A stretch of DNA of 55,160 nt from Pseudonocardiaceae bacterium (GTDB taxonomy: Bacteria > Actinomycetota > Actinomycetes > Mycobacteriales > Pseudonocardiaceae): assembly GCA_009379845.1 (NCBI GenBank), contig WHSZ01000038.1, positions 1 to 55,160 of the forward strand. The letters run 5' to 3'. A program made the translations under genes and the position numbers. Below the pieces are notes generated by a model. That model had not been told where the DNA came from, made no database searches, and was given only the letters and a program-made list of their open reading frames with translations. Positions 1-8,430 of this stretch are shown one piece after another. Within the stretch, counting starts at the first letter, position 1. Every line of letters begins with the position of its first letter.

Positions 1-1
1 G

Positions 2-217
2 CGTGCCGGACTACCCGACGGCTGGGAGATCGGCGACAAGACCGGCTCCGGCGATTACGGCACGACCAACGACGTCGGCGTCGCGTGGACCACCCGCGGC
101 ACGCCGATCGTGCTGGCCGTGCTGTCGACCAAGCATGAGCGCGACGCGGCGTCGGACGATGCTCTGATCACCGAGACGGCCCGATCGCTCGCCGGCACGA
201 TCGCGCCCGGCGAATGA
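2..217 (+). CDS. Class A beta-lactamase, C-terminal part (cut by window start)
   Basis: The reading frame entering at base 2 encodes the last 71 residues of a serine beta-lactamase and stops at 215-217. It contains DKTGSG, the KTG box of class A enzymes that lines the active site. This is followed by NDVGVAW and [10 protein letters not shown], the usual last two beta-strands of the fold, and a C-terminal helix. The catalytic SxxK and the SDN loop would lie outside the window. The family hydrolyses the beta-lactam ring outside the membrane. It converges on the flavoprotein gene that follows, with only 28 bases between the stops. Confidence 0.85.
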   Translation, partial: RAGLPDGWEIGDKTGSGDYGTTNDVGVAWTTRGTPIVLAVLSTKHERDAASDDALITETARSLAGTIAPGE

Positions 218-245
218 ACCGTCATGGACAGCGCGTACCCGAAAA

Positions 246-1526
246 TCAGCCTGGTTCGGCCGACGGCGTCCGCGAACCGGCAACCGAGCCCGGACGGTTC
301 ACTTGCTCTTGAGAGGATCCGGACGCCTGGGCGTAACCCTTGACGGCTGCCTCGATCTCCGCGGCGTCGATCACGTCCTCGATACGGGAAAATCCTTCGG
401 GGGCACGACGTTCGACCTCGTCGATCACGCTTTCCGGCCCGCCCACGCGGTTGCGGAGTACCACTTCGCTGGTGGCGGGTAGGCGATCATCCTGATACGC
501 CCGCAACGCGTCGGCGGGGTCGGCGTGCCGCGCCAGGTGGCCGCCGAGGCTCGCGGCGTCCAGGATGGATTGGCCGGCACCGTTGGATCCCATCGGGTAC
601 ATCGGGTGAGCGGCGTCCCCCAGCAGCGTCACCCGCCCCTTGGTCCAGTAGGGCAGCGGATCCCGGTCGCACATCGGGAACTCGAATGCCTCACCGGTGG
701 CCTTGACTAGTGCGACGTGGTCGAGCGACATGCGGAAGAGGCCGACATGCCGCTCCAGGTCGGCCGGATCGGCTGGGCGGGACCAGTCCTGGCGTCCCGG
801 CGGCGGATCACCTGGCTGGCCGGTCAGTACGCAAAGCGCCCAGTTGGTGAGCTTGGTGCCGTGGGTCCGTCCCTCGGCGATCGGGTAGACGACAAACTTG
901 GCCGTGTTGCCGCCTGCGATGATCATTGAGCGCCCGGTGCCGAACGCTGGCCAGTCGGTAGCTCCCCGCCACATCATGACGCCGTTCCAGCGGGGCGGAC
1001 CTTCCGCCGGGAACAGGATGGCTCGCACCGTCGAGTGGATGCCGTCGGCGGCCACCAGCGCGTCGCCGTGGACCGGTTGCGAGGCGTCGCCGTGCCTGTG
1101 GACGAACCGCGCACGTACTCCCTTCGCATCCTGCTCGAAGCCGATCAGCCGGTGCCCGGTGTGCACCGCGCCCGCTCCGAGCCGCTCGCGCACGGCGCGC
1201 AGCAGCAGGCCCTGCAGGCTGCCCCGATGAATGCTGAACTGGGGAAGCGTGAATCCGGCATCCAGGCCGCATGGCTTGCGCAGGATCTGATGCCCCAGCC
1301 GGTGGGTATAGAACAGCTCGTGGGTCCGGATTCCCACCTCGTTCAGCTGGTCGAGCAATCCGACCACGGCCAGCTCCTTGACCGCGTTCGGCAGCAGGTT
1401 GATCCCGACGCCCAGCTCGCGGATCTGGTCGCTCTGCTCGTAGATCTCGCAGTCGATACCTTCGTTGTGCAGTCGAAGGGCCGTGATCAGACCGCCGATT
1501 CCCGCGCCGACTATGACGATTCGCAT
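246..1526 (-). CDS. PhzS-like FAD-dependent monooxygenase
   Basis: This 426-residue group A flavoprotein monooxygenase is predicted to hydroxylate an aromatic or heteroaromatic substrate using NAD(P)H and O2 in the cytosol. The N-terminus MRIVIVGAGIGGL is the GxGxxG FAD/Rossmann motif, AADGIHSTVR is the DG motif, and GRVTLLGDAAHPMYPMGSNG is the GD motif that binds FAD ribityl phosphate. The overall pattern resembles PhzS-type flavin-dependent oxidoreductases more than salicylate hydroxylases. I chose the ATG at 1526 because a purine-rich GGGGGA ribosome site lies just upstream and the FAD motif begins at residue 2; longer in-frame starts carry no homology. It lies 213 bases downstream of the MetE-like gene on the same strand, so the two may share a pathway. 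The substrate is unknown. Confidence 0.85.
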   Translation of the reverse strand: MRIVIVGAGIGGLITALRLHNEGIDCEIYEQSDQIRELGVGINLLPNAVKELAVVGLLDQLNEVGIRTHELFYTHRLGHQILRKPCGLDAGFTLPQFSIHRGSLQGLLLRAVRERLGAGAVHTGHRLIGFEQDAKGVRARFVHRHGDASQPVHGDALVAADGIHSTVRAILFPAEGPPRWNGVMMWRGATDWPAFGTGRSMIIAGGNTAKFVVYPIAEGRTHGTKLTNWALCVLTGQPGDPPPGRQDWSRPADPADLERHVGLFRMSLDHVALVKATGEAFEFPMCDRDPLPYWTKGRVTLLGDAAHPMYPMGSNGAGQSILDAASLGGHLARHADPADALRAYQDDRLPATSEVVLRNRVGGPESVIDEVERRAPEGFSRIEDVIDAAEIEAAVKGYAQASGSSQEQVNRPGSVAGSRTPSAEPG

Positions 1527-1739
1527 GATTTCCCCCTTTTGTCCCCCAATGAGCCAAGAATGGCCGATTTGTGTGCTTCGCACCAGACCCTTTTTCGGCT
1601 GGCGATGCGCGGTGGAACCAGCGGGGCGTGCTCGCATGGAGTCGCGACGATCATTCCCAACGACGAGGGCAGCGGTGCCGTCCCGGTCCTGATGACAGCG
1701 GCACGGGGGGCATCACCCGCGCACTGACGCACGGGGGGC

Positions 1740-2963
1740 TCAAGCCGCCCGGGCGCCCCGTAGCTGTTCTGAGGCCAACCGTGCTCCCTCGGCGAGCGCG
1801 GCCAGTTTGGCCCACTGGATCTCGGGGTGTACTCGCGTGATGAAAGCTCCTTGCGCGAAGCCACAGTCGGTCCCACCGATCACGTTGTCCCTGCCGACGA
1901 CGTTCGCCAGCCGGGCGAGTCTCTGCGCAACGAGTTCGGGATGCTCGACAACGTTCGTGTGGTGCGTGACGACGCCCGGAATGAGCTTCTTGCCGTCGGG
2001 AAGCTTCACGTCCTCCCAAAGGCGCCACTCGTGTTCGTGCCGCGGATTGGCCTGTTCGATCGCATAGGCGCCGGCGTGCACGTCCAAGACCAGGTCGACC
2101 ACGTCCCGAAGTGGCGGATCGAACGCGTGCGGGCCGTGCCAGCTGCCGAAGCACACGTGGTAACGCACCCGCTCCTCGGGGATGCCGCGCAGCGCGTGGT
2201 TGAGGGCGCGCACCCGCAACTCGGCCCACCGTCGATAATCCTCAAAGGACCCGCTCCGCGACATGATGGTGTCGCACTCGTGCATCAGTACGGCGTCGTC
2301 GACCTGCAGCAGCAGACCGCTGTCCACAATCGCGCGGTACTCCTCGTGCAACACGTCGGCGAGGGCGAACACGAACTCCTCGTCGTCCTTGTAGTACTCG
2401 TTGGTCAACCAGTAGGCGCTGGCCGGGGCCACGACGGGAAGGAAAGCTTCGGTGCCGTCGTGATCGGCGAGCGCCGCTGTCAGGTTCGCGATGTCTCGAT
2501 CGAGCGCCGTTCGGTCGTAGCGCAGCGGTCCGGTGCACACCCACGACACGGCGCCACCGGTCTCGGTGTCCTGCTCGGCCGTCGTGCCCCCGGCCGCGGC
2601 GGCACTCTGCCGCGAAGCGGCTTCGTCCAGCGCATCCAGTTCGGCGTAGGCGCCGGGAAACGCCTGGCGATCGCGGCTGGGCGGCAGGATGCTGCCCCCA
2701 CGGGTGTCCATCGGTCGGGCTTCGAGCCCGCTCACCCGCTCGTACAGATAGGTAATCCAGCTCGCCTTGCCCATCTCGCCGTCGTCCACGACGTCGATCC
2801 CGGCATCGACTTGGCGGCGTACCACGTCGGCCACCGAATCGCGCAGGCATCGTGTGTAGGCGTCCTCGTCAACAGGCCCGCCGCTTTCCTTGGCTGCGAG
2901 GAAGGACAGCAGCTCCGGCGGTCGGATCAAGCTTCCTGCGTGTGTCACAAGGATCCTGTCCAC
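1740..2963 (-). CDS. Cobalamin-independent methionine synthase (MetE C-terminal)-like zinc methyltransferase
   Basis: This 407-residue protein belongs to the UROD/MetE-like superfamily and carries a single C-terminal-type MetE barrel. The zinc-ligand pattern is intact: HVC near residue 245, a Glu in IEQANPRHEHE, and Cys in GTDCGF near the C-terminus. The N-terminus ILVTHAGSLIRPPEL is typical of the short MetE-II/epoxyalkane:CoM-transferase-like branch, which activates thiols rather than making bulk methionine. The GTG at 2963 is preceded by GGAAGGGAG at ideal spacing, which decides the start. A full MetE would be about 750 residues, so this is not housekeeping MetE. The gene downstream on the same strand is the flavin monooxygenase; a joint role in degrading a methylated or thiol-conjugated compound is inference. 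Confidence 0.8.
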   Translation of the reverse strand: MDRILVTHAGSLIRPPELLSFLAAKESGGPVDEDAYTRCLRDSVADVVRRQVDAGIDVVDDGEMGKASWITYLYERVSGLEARPMDTRGGSILPPSRDRQAFPGAYAELDALDEAASRQSAAAAGGTTAEQDTETGGAVSWVCTGPLRYDRTALDRDIANLTAALADHDGTEAFLPVVAPASAYWLTNEYYKDDEEFVFALADVLHEEYRAIVDSGLLLQVDDAVLMHECDTIMSRSGSFEDYRRWAELRVRALNHALRGIPEERVRYHVCFGSWHGPHAFDPPLRDVVDLVLDVHAGAYAIEQANPRHEHEWRLWEDVKLPDGKKLIPGVVTHHTNVVEHPELVAQRLARLANVVGRDNVIGGTDCGFAQGAFITRVHPEIQWAKLAALAEGARLASEQLRGARAA

Positions 2964-3108
2964 GGCTCTCCCTTCCGGCAATGCCTGAAAGCGCGCGATC
3001 TCGGTTTGGCGGGCGAACCCCGGCGATCGTGTGCCCGCGAAGACCGCGGCGGCCGGCATTGGCAAGCGCTCCGAGGGACACAACAGGAGTAGAGACCCGC
3101 ACGCATGC

Positions 3109-3120
3109 ATTGTCAACAAT
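3109..3120 (-). promoter_or_regulatory. Candidate operator/promoter for the MetE-like gene
   Basis: The 302-base gap at 2964-3265 contains ATTGT-CA-ACAAT, a perfect 5-bp inverted repeat about 146 bases upstream of the GTG at 2963. Its minus strand contains TTGACA, which would serve as a -35 element for that gene, with a weak TACTCC about 19 bases on. Palindromes of the TTGTCAACAA type are common GntR-family targets, but no GntR gene is adjacent. The rest of the gap has no recognisable gene. Confidence 0.4.
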
Positions 3121-3265
3121 TTTGTGGCCATTTATCGCCGCGATCATGGTGGCGCGGCTGCTGCTCGCCGGGTGACTGGCGTTCCGGCGACAGCTGACCT
3201 TTGCCGTGAAGGCCACCTTACGGGCACTAGATGCCCCGAACGTGCCCCTCGCTCGGTCGACCTGC

Positions 3266-4126
3266 TCAGCGTGGTGACTTCGACTTGCGCGCCCGGTGAC
3301 GTACCGCCGCCACGGCACCGAGCAGCAGGACACCCAGCGCGGCGATCAGCGGGACCACGCCGATCGCATCGACCAAGCTGGTCAGCTCCTGCTGGATCGT
3401 GGTGGCGGTGTCGACGACCGGATCGCTGGCCTCGCCCCCGCCGAGATAGAGCCGCGTTTCGTAGATCCCGTAGTACCCCACGTACAAACCGACCAGCACG
3501 ATCAGGCCGCCGCCGACGCGGTTGACATACCGAAGCACCCGCCGCGCCCGGATCGCCATGTTCGCGCCGGCGAGCGCGATGGCGGCGGCCAGCACGCCGA
3601 CAACGAGCACTATCCCTGCGGCATAGGCAAGATACGCCAGCACGCCTTCCAGGACGGAGCCGCTGCGAAAGGTGGCGCCGGTAACCGCCAGGAATGGTCC
3701 GACAGTGCAGGACAGCGAGGCCGTCGCGTAGGCGAGCCCGTAGCCGAACATCGACCGCAACGCGGCGGTGGGTGCGCCACGCCCAGGCTTGGGTAGCAGC
3801 AGGGTGATTTCCCTGCCGGAGAGCATCCACACCCCGAGGGCAACCAGGGCAACACCGATCGCGATGGTGACGATCGGCAGGTAACGCTGTACCTGGCTGG
3901 ACAGCGGCGCGATGATCAGACCGAACGAGGCGAACACGGCCAGGAAGCCGACCGCCATCGCCGCAGTGGCAAGCAGTGCCCGCAACACCGCCGTGGCACG
4001 GCTGTGCTGCTCGCCGCTGCCCAGCACCACCAGCGTCAGGTAGCTGGGCAGCATCGCGAAACCGCACGGGTTGACCGCCGCGACCAAACCCGCGGCCAGT
4101 GCGAATCCCAGCGTCGAGGTGTCCAC
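3266..4126 (-). CDS. ccdA: CcdA-type cytochrome c biogenesis / thiol-disulfide transporter
   Basis: This 286-residue polytopic membrane protein has about six to seven hydrophobic helices. It passes reducing equivalents from cytosolic thioredoxin across the membrane to extracytoplasmic thiol proteins. The N-terminal helix carries NPCGFAMLPSYL, the conserved first redox cysteine, and a second Cys is in ATASLSCTVGPFLAV; the two form the transport pair. A basic tail ends the protein. The start is a GTG nine bases after the stop of the TlpA-like gene, so the two are one operon. The neighbour is the obvious redox partner, which makes a CcdA/TlpA pair far more likely than a general DsbD. Confidence 0.88.
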   Translation of the reverse strand: MDTSTLGFALAAGLVAAVNPCGFAMLPSYLTLVVLGSGEQHSRATAVLRALLATAAMAVGFLAVFASFGLIIAPLSSQVQRYLPIVTIAIGVALVALGVWMLSGREITLLLPKPGRGAPTAALRSMFGYGLAYATASLSCTVGPFLAVTGATFRSGSVLEGVLAYLAYAAGIVLVVGVLAAAIALAGANMAIRARRVLRYVNRVGGGLIVLVGLYVGYYGIYETRLYLGGGEASDPVVDTATTIQQELTSLVDAIGVVPLIAALGVLLLGAVAAVRHRARKSKSPR

Positions 4127-4135
4127 TGGGCGCGC

Positions 4136-4705
4136 TCAGGGGGAGTCGAGCTGTTCCACGCGGGAGGCGAGCTCGTCCTCGGACAACGAGCCCTTCACGG
4201 TATCCACCGTCCCGTCGGCGTCGATGAAGGCGTACGCCGGCTGCGAGGTAACCCCGAAGCGTTGCCACACCGAGCTTTCCGTGTCGGCGACGTTGGGGAA
4301 TGAGCCGATACCGTTGTCGCTGACGAACTGCCGCATCTTCGGTACGTCGCTGAGGGAGGCCACCCCGAGGAAGTTGACCTTGTCCTGGTTGGCCCGCGCC
4401 ACCCTGGCGACACCGGGGGATTCACGCTCGCAGACGGGACACCACGCGGCCCAGAACCACAGTACGGTCGGTTTCCCCGCCAGGTTCTCCCCGGAGAATT
4501 TCTTCCCATCGACGGTGGTCGCGCTGAACCGCAATTCCTCGGGTGGCGCCGCCTTGTCTGGGGATGGACCAGCCTGGGAGGGCGCTTGCTGGGAAGCTGG
4601 TGGCGCCGGCGGCTGCGACTCGTTGCTTGGCTTCTCCGTTCCGCACGCCGTGGCCAGCGCGACCGTGATGATCATCAGCCCGTACGTTCGGACTCCAGCC
4701 TTCAC
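4136..4705 (-). CDS. TlpA/redoxin-family membrane-anchored thioredoxin-like lipoprotein
   Basis: This 189-residue exported thiol oxidoreductase begins with an N-terminal hydrophobic segment ending in ATAC, a plausible though imperfect lipobox. A Pro/Ser/Gln-rich linker (about 25-55) follows, then a thioredoxin fold with the CxxC site in FWAAWCPVCERES and a cis-Pro in TSQPAYAFID. It should reduce or oxidise disulfides on the outer face of the membrane, fed by the CcdA encoded immediately downstream. The GTG at 4705 is preferred over the GTG at 4711 because GGGAGG lies five bases before it, whereas it would overlap the upstream codon. It resembles mycobacterial MPT53/DsbF-type proteins. Confidence 0.85.
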   Translation of the reverse strand: MKAGVRTYGLMIITVALATACGTEKPSNESQPPAPPASQQAPSQAGPSPDKAAPPEELRFSATTVDGKKFSGENLAGKPTVLWFWAAWCPVCERESPGVARVARANQDKVNFLGVASLSDVPKMRQFVSDNGIGSFPNVADTESSVWQRFGVTSQPAYAFIDADGTVDTVKGSLSEDELASRVEQLDSP

Positions 4706-4903
4706 CGACACCTCCCGTAGTACGGCCCCATGGTGGTTTCACGCCAGCGGGCTCCACGAGCCAACTCAGCGAGGTGATCCTGTCGCCGGTAACCCGCCAT
4801 GCGGCGTAGGCCAGAGCCTATGGCACACCCATGCCCCTGATGCCCGGCAAACACGGGAACCGTAAGAAACAGGTAACCGGTCCGCTCGCACGGGCGCCCA
4901 CCG

Positions 4904-5656
4904 CTACGACAGCCGGCCAATCTCCGCGAGCACCTCGTCCACGTACGGACGTACCTGTGCCTTCAGCTCGTCGCTCCAGCTCTCTTCGGAGTATCGGCGG
5001 CCGAGATACAGCTGCCTGGCATGCTCAAGGACGGGGCGGTGCTGCGCTGGAAGTTGAGCGAGGACCCAGTTGGCGGCGGTGTCCTTCGCGGTGATCTCAC
5101 CCGTAGCGAGGGTGGTCCAGATGCGAGCGAAGGTCAGCACGACGTTGCGGGTGTCGGTGTCCAGATCGTCGAGCAGCTCACGGATACTCGCAACGCTTGC
5201 CCGGACCAGGTCCGCGTGCGGGACGGGGTCCAGGATCTGCGCCGGGGGAGGGCCGACGAGGGGATGGTCGCCGGCCAGCACCATCGTGATCAGCAGGGCT
5301 AGATCCGGATTCGGTTCCGGCTGCGGAGGTCCGGTGGCCTTCAGCTCGCCACGTAGCCACTCGCCGTACAGGAAATCACCGGTCGGTGGGAACCGCCACG
5401 GACACACCTCGGACTGGACTACAACGGTGAGTTCGACGGGGCGGAGCCCGGCCGTGAAACCGGAGATCTTGAACAGTCCGTCGAGGAGTGCCTCGCGTTC
5501 GTGATCGTCCATGCGCCGCCGGGAAACGACACAGACGTCCAGGTCGCTGGCCGGCTTGAGGCCGCCGAGCACTGAAGATCCGTGCGGGTAGATGCCGATG
5601 GCCTCGGGGCCAAGCACGTCGCCGACCAGCCCCACGATTTCTGGAATCTGATCCAT
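4904..5656 (-). CDS. aadA: AadA-like aminoglycoside nucleotidyltransferase (ANT(3'')/(9) family)
   Basis: This 250-residue enzyme is predicted to transfer AMP from ATP to a hydroxyl of streptomycin or spectinomycin. The nucleotidyltransferase signature is clear: HGSSVLGGLKPASDLDVCVV supplies the two metal-binding Asp residues, and VELTVVV supplies the base Glu. CPWRFPPTGDFLYGEW and ITAKDTAANWVLAQLPAQ match the AadA core and its helical C-terminal domain, including the Asp after Lys. I chose the ATG at 5656 (MDQIPEI); the GTG at 5689 is in frame but lacks support. No ribosome site is strong. There are no integron, cassette or IS features around it and its base composition matches its neighbours, so it looks like a resident chromosomal gene. 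Confidence 0.88.
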   Translation of the reverse strand: MDQIPEIVGLVGDVLGPEAIGIYPHGSSVLGGLKPASDLDVCVVSRRRMDDHEREALLDGLFKISGFTAGLRPVELTVVVQSEVCPWRFPPTGDFLYGEWLRGELKATGPPQPEPNPDLALLITMVLAGDHPLVGPPPAQILDPVPHADLVRASVASIRELLDDLDTDTRNVVLTFARIWTTLATGEITAKDTAANWVLAQLPAQHRPVLEHARQLYLGRRYSEESWSDELKAQVRPYVDEVLAEIGRLS

Positions 5657-5759
5657 CACGCCAGTGTGGCTGCCCGCCAGGGAGCGCACTCGCAGTGGTC
5701 GCCCACGGGCTCGCAGGCTTTACGCTTCCTCGCGGGCTCGGCTCGTCGCGGAACGTCCG

Positions 5760-7481
5760 TCAGCGCGTGGGTCCCACCCGGCGGGGCCCGGGGGTTGGCA
5801 CCTTGGCGTGGTCGCCGGCCGTTGGACCGGTGGCCCGGTTCGTGAGGAAGGCGCGCCTAGCCTCGGTGAACCCGTGCCGGTCGTCGAAGATGTCCCGGCG
5901 CATCTCGGCGAGTTCCCGCGCCCGGTAGGAGTCGAGGGGTCTGCGCTGCTCGTCGGCCGCTCGGACGGCCTGCTTGTCGTGGAGCAGAGTGCGCAGCTGT
6001 GTGCTGGTGGCGAGGTCGGAGGCGTAGTCGAGAGCGGCGGCGGTGAACCGCTCCGTATCGCTCACCGCGAGCTGGTCGACCATCCCGACGTCAACCGCGT
6101 CGGCCGCGCTGATCGGCTCACAGCGAGTGGTCAGCCGCCGTGCCTGCGCCTCGCCGACCCGGCGTGGCAGCACGTAGGTCCAGTACTCCGAGCCGTACAG
6201 GCCCATGGTCGCGTAGTGCGGGTTCAGCATCACGCCGTCCCGTGCGATCACTCTGTCGGCGGCGAGTGCCAGCATGACGCCGCCGGCGCCCGCACCGCCG
6301 CCGAGCGCGGACACCACGATCTGGCTAGTGCAGGTGATGATCTCCCGGCAGAGGTCGTTGATCGCGTTGATGTTCCGCCACGCTTCCATCGCGGGGTTCG
6401 GATGTGCCTCGATGACGCCGAGGTGCACGCCGTTGGAGAACACCTCACCACCGGCCAGAACCAGTACTTTGGTGTCCTGTGCCGCCGCGTAGCGCGCGGC
6501 AGCCGCGAGCCGCCGACACTGCGTGGTCGACATCGCACCGTTGTAGAACTCGAAGCGCAACAGCCCGACCTTTCCGAGCCGCCGGTAGCTGATCTCCCGA
6601 TGTCCCGATGGTTCCCCGGCTTCCGGCGGCTCCATCGCCTCGGAGATGTCGTCCAGGGCGTGGCCGAGGACGAGGGTCGCGGGCAGCTTGACCGTTGCGC
6701 CGTCGGCGGGGTCTGCTCGGCGAGCCTGTCCCACCCAGAGCGCGCCGTCGCCGGTGCGCACCAGCACCGCGCCGTGCCGTCGCGCCGCGATCGTGCTGGG
6801 CTCACCGGGCGCGGCGGCTCCGGGATGCGCGTCGAACACCTCGACCGCGATACCGGCCAAGGTGGTGTGCACGCCAGGGCTGCCGTCCGCGGCGCGGATG
6901 CGGAGCATGATGTGCCGGGTCGAGTCGTCCCACGAGAAGCCACGATCGGCCTGACGAGCCACCGGACGGTACCGGCCCGCCGTGCCGGACCGGTGGTATT
7001 CGAGGCTTCGCGGCACGAAGCCGGGGTCTTCGGCCTTGGCCACTACTTCGCTTATCAGGCTCATCGCCACGTCGGCGACCTGGCTGTTGTACAGCGTGCT
7101 CTTGCGTGGCGGATCGGTGGGCATCGGAAAGGTCCTCGTACCCCAGATCGGTCCGGCGTCCAGCTTCTCGATCGCCTGCAGGGCGGTCACGCCCCACCTG
7201 GGCTCCGCGTCCATGATCGCCCAGTCCAGCGACGACGGGCCTCGGTCGCCTTCCGGGCCGGGATGGATGATGATCGTGCGATAGTTCCGCCAGACCACCT
7301 CGGGTATCCGTAGGCGCAGGAACGGGCAGATGATCAGTTCGGGGTCGGTGGCAGCCGCGGCATCGGCCATAGCTTCCGGGTCGTGCACGGTCCGCGCCGT
7401 GACTTGGTGATGGGCGCGGAGTAGTGCCCAGGCGCGCTGGCTGAGACCGTTGAACGCCGAACACAGCAGCAGGATCCTCAA
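5760..7481 (-). CDS. hypX: HypX/HoxX, CO-producing [NiFe]-hydrogenase maturation protein
   Basis: This 573-residue two-domain protein has an N-terminal formyl-THF-binding hydrolase-like domain (about 1-260) with HPGPEGDRGPSSLDWAIMD, and a C-terminal crotonase domain (about 290-545) with GGGAGAGGVMLALAADRV and NPHYATMGLYGSEYWTYVLP. HypX transfers the formyl group of N10-formyl-THF to coenzyme A and decarbonylates formyl-CoA to give the CO ligand of the hydrogenase active site under air. The start is TTG at 7481, since GGAGG lies five bases upstream and LRILLLCSAFNG is where the fold begins. No hydrogenase structural gene or hypABCDEF gene is in this window, so it is isolated here. Confidence 0.88.
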   Translation of the reverse strand: MRILLLCSAFNGLSQRAWALLRAHHQVTARTVHDPEAMADAAAATDPELIICPFLRLRIPEVVWRNYRTIIIHPGPEGDRGPSSLDWAIMDAEPRWGVTALQAIEKLDAGPIWGTRTFPMPTDPPRKSTLYNSQVADVAMSLISEVVAKAEDPGFVPRSLEYHRSGTAGRYRPVARQADRGFSWDDSTRHIMLRIRAADGSPGVHTTLAGIAVEVFDAHPGAAAPGEPSTIAARRHGAVLVRTGDGALWVGQARRADPADGATVKLPATLVLGHALDDISEAMEPPEAGEPSGHREISYRRLGKVGLLRFEFYNGAMSTTQCRRLAAAARYAAAQDTKVLVLAGGEVFSNGVHLGVIEAHPNPAMEAWRNINAINDLCREIITCTSQIVVSALGGGAGAGGVMLALAADRVIARDGVMLNPHYATMGLYGSEYWTYVLPRRVGEAQARRLTTRCEPISAADAVDVGMVDQLAVSDTERFTAAALDYASDLATSTQLRTLLHDKQAVRAADEQRRPLDSYRARELAEMRRDIFDDRHGFTEARRAFLTNRATGPTAGDHAKVPTPGPRRVGPTR

Positions 7482-7866
7482 GCGGGCCTCCGCTCGTACG
7501 GACCGTCGTCGTGACGAATAGCCGTCCGCGGTGGCGGCCCCGCCAACATCGGTAAGTGGCGGAAAGAGAACTATCGACGGCACCCGATGCGGCGTGAGAC
7601 TTTACGCGGCCAACCGATGCTTTGCACTCGTCCGACCGAACGATCCAGGCAGGCGGGTAGGTCGAAAAACAGCCACAACCCGTCGGTGCTGCTGAATTTG
7701 GGTGACCTGGGGAAACGGTTTTGTAGCTTCTGGTAGCGGATGGTTGGCGAGGTACGCACGCGGTGTCGAAGCTGGAAAATGTATTCGAGACACTATGTGA
7801 ACAGTCGCTTGATGAGGATGCGAGCAAGCGTCTGGTGGACGATGCACAGAAAGTGAAGGGATAGCC
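7482..7866. other. Gap between hypX and the DUF397 gene
   Basis: This 385-base stretch has no recognisable gene apart from the possible small frame at 7763-7864. Its part next to hypX must carry the hypX promoter, but no convincing -35/-10 pair stands out. GC content is visibly lower around 7600-7800 than in the flanking genes. Confidence 0.4.
7763..7864 (+). CDS. Possible 33-aa protein upstream of the DUF397 gene
   Basis: A GTG at 7763 opens a frame reading VSKLENVFETLCEQSLDEDA and ending in DDAQKVKG before the TAG at 7862. The stop is two bases before the DUF397 start, as expected for a coupled gene pair. A purine-rich GCGAGG lies about nine bases upstream. In most actinomycetes a DUF397 gene follows an XRE-family regulator, so this could be the last shred of such a regulator or a new small partner. 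It is charged and soluble, with no recognisable domain. Its short length makes the call weak. Confidence 0.3.
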   Translation: MSKLENVFETLCEQSLDEDASKRLVDDAQKVKG

Positions 7867-8049
7867 GTGGACACGCAAGCTACGGCGACGTGGCGCAAAA
7901 GCAGCTTCAGTGGGGGCGGCAACAACTGTGTTGAGGTTCGCCTGAGTCCTGCGGTTGGTGTTCGGGACTCGAAGAACCGCACCGCCGGGCATCTGACAGT
8001 GGATGCCGCCGAGTGGACGGCGTTCCTGTCCGCGCTGAAGAACAACTGA
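7867..8049 (+). CDS. DUF397 domain protein
   Basis: This 60-residue protein is a single DUF397 domain: TWRKSSFSGGGNNCVEVR at the start, VRDSKNR in the middle and EWTAFLSALKN at the end. The family is an actinobacterial speciality, often encoded next to XRE-type HTH regulators (DUF5753) and thought to act as their antagonist, as in the Streptomyces BldB/AbaA-type orphan systems. No full-length regulator is adjacent here. The GTG start is preceded by AAGGG at six bases. The protein is likely cytosolic. Confidence 0.85.
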   Translation: MDTQATATWRKSSFSGGGNNCVEVRLSPAVGVRDSKNRTAGHLTVDAAEWTAFLSALKNN

Positions 8050-8086
8050 CACTCAATTAGCTAGCCCGACCCCCCACAGTAGGTCC

Positions 8087-8266
8087 CTACGCGCCCGGCA
8101 AGACCTCCGTTACGTCAACGGTGAGGTCGACCGAGGCGGGCGTGGCGATGAACTCCTCAAGGTCCGTTTCGAATTGATCACCGTACATGGTCAACGAATT
8201 CGAGTACGGCGACTTACCGCCGGTGATCTGCCCGTCCTGGTCTTCTTCTACATGGGGTTCGAGCAT
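8087..8266 (-). other. Open 59-codon antisense frame, possible gene remnant
   Basis: On the minus strand an ATG at 8266 opens a frame ending at 8087 that contains YGDQFETDLEEFIATPASVD and a C-terminus TVDVTEVLPGA. Its third-position GC and acidic composition look coding. It overlaps the start of the transporter remnant on the other strand, so both cannot be intact genes. It may be a relic in an already degraded region. I do not recognise it. Confidence 0.22.
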
Positions 8267-8430
8267 TCGATCGTGAACATGTTCCTGTTCCCTTCCGGCC
8301 TGATGCTCGGCGGCGAATTCTCGATCGGGGACTACTTCATCTGGAACGAGATTCCCACCATTGTCGGCAATCTGGTCGGCGGCATAACCTTTGTCGGGTT
8401 AACGCTCTACGCCACCCACGCCCGTACCGG
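8231..8430 (+). pseudogene. Remnant of a formate/nitrite transporter (FNT), C-terminal end only
   Basis: The frame encodes MGFEHSIVNMFLFPSGLM, then FSIGDYFIWNEIPTIVGNLV and GGITFVGLTLYATHARTG. This is the last quarter of an FNT/FocA-type channel: the GFEHSxxNM loop and the final GNxxGGxxxVG helix. The family is about 280 residues with six helices, and only about 60 residues survive. Upstream in frame the sequence is not transporter-like, and there is no plausible start or ribosome site. It runs straight into a different gene fragment, so this is a decayed locus rather than a short gene. Confidence 0.7.
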
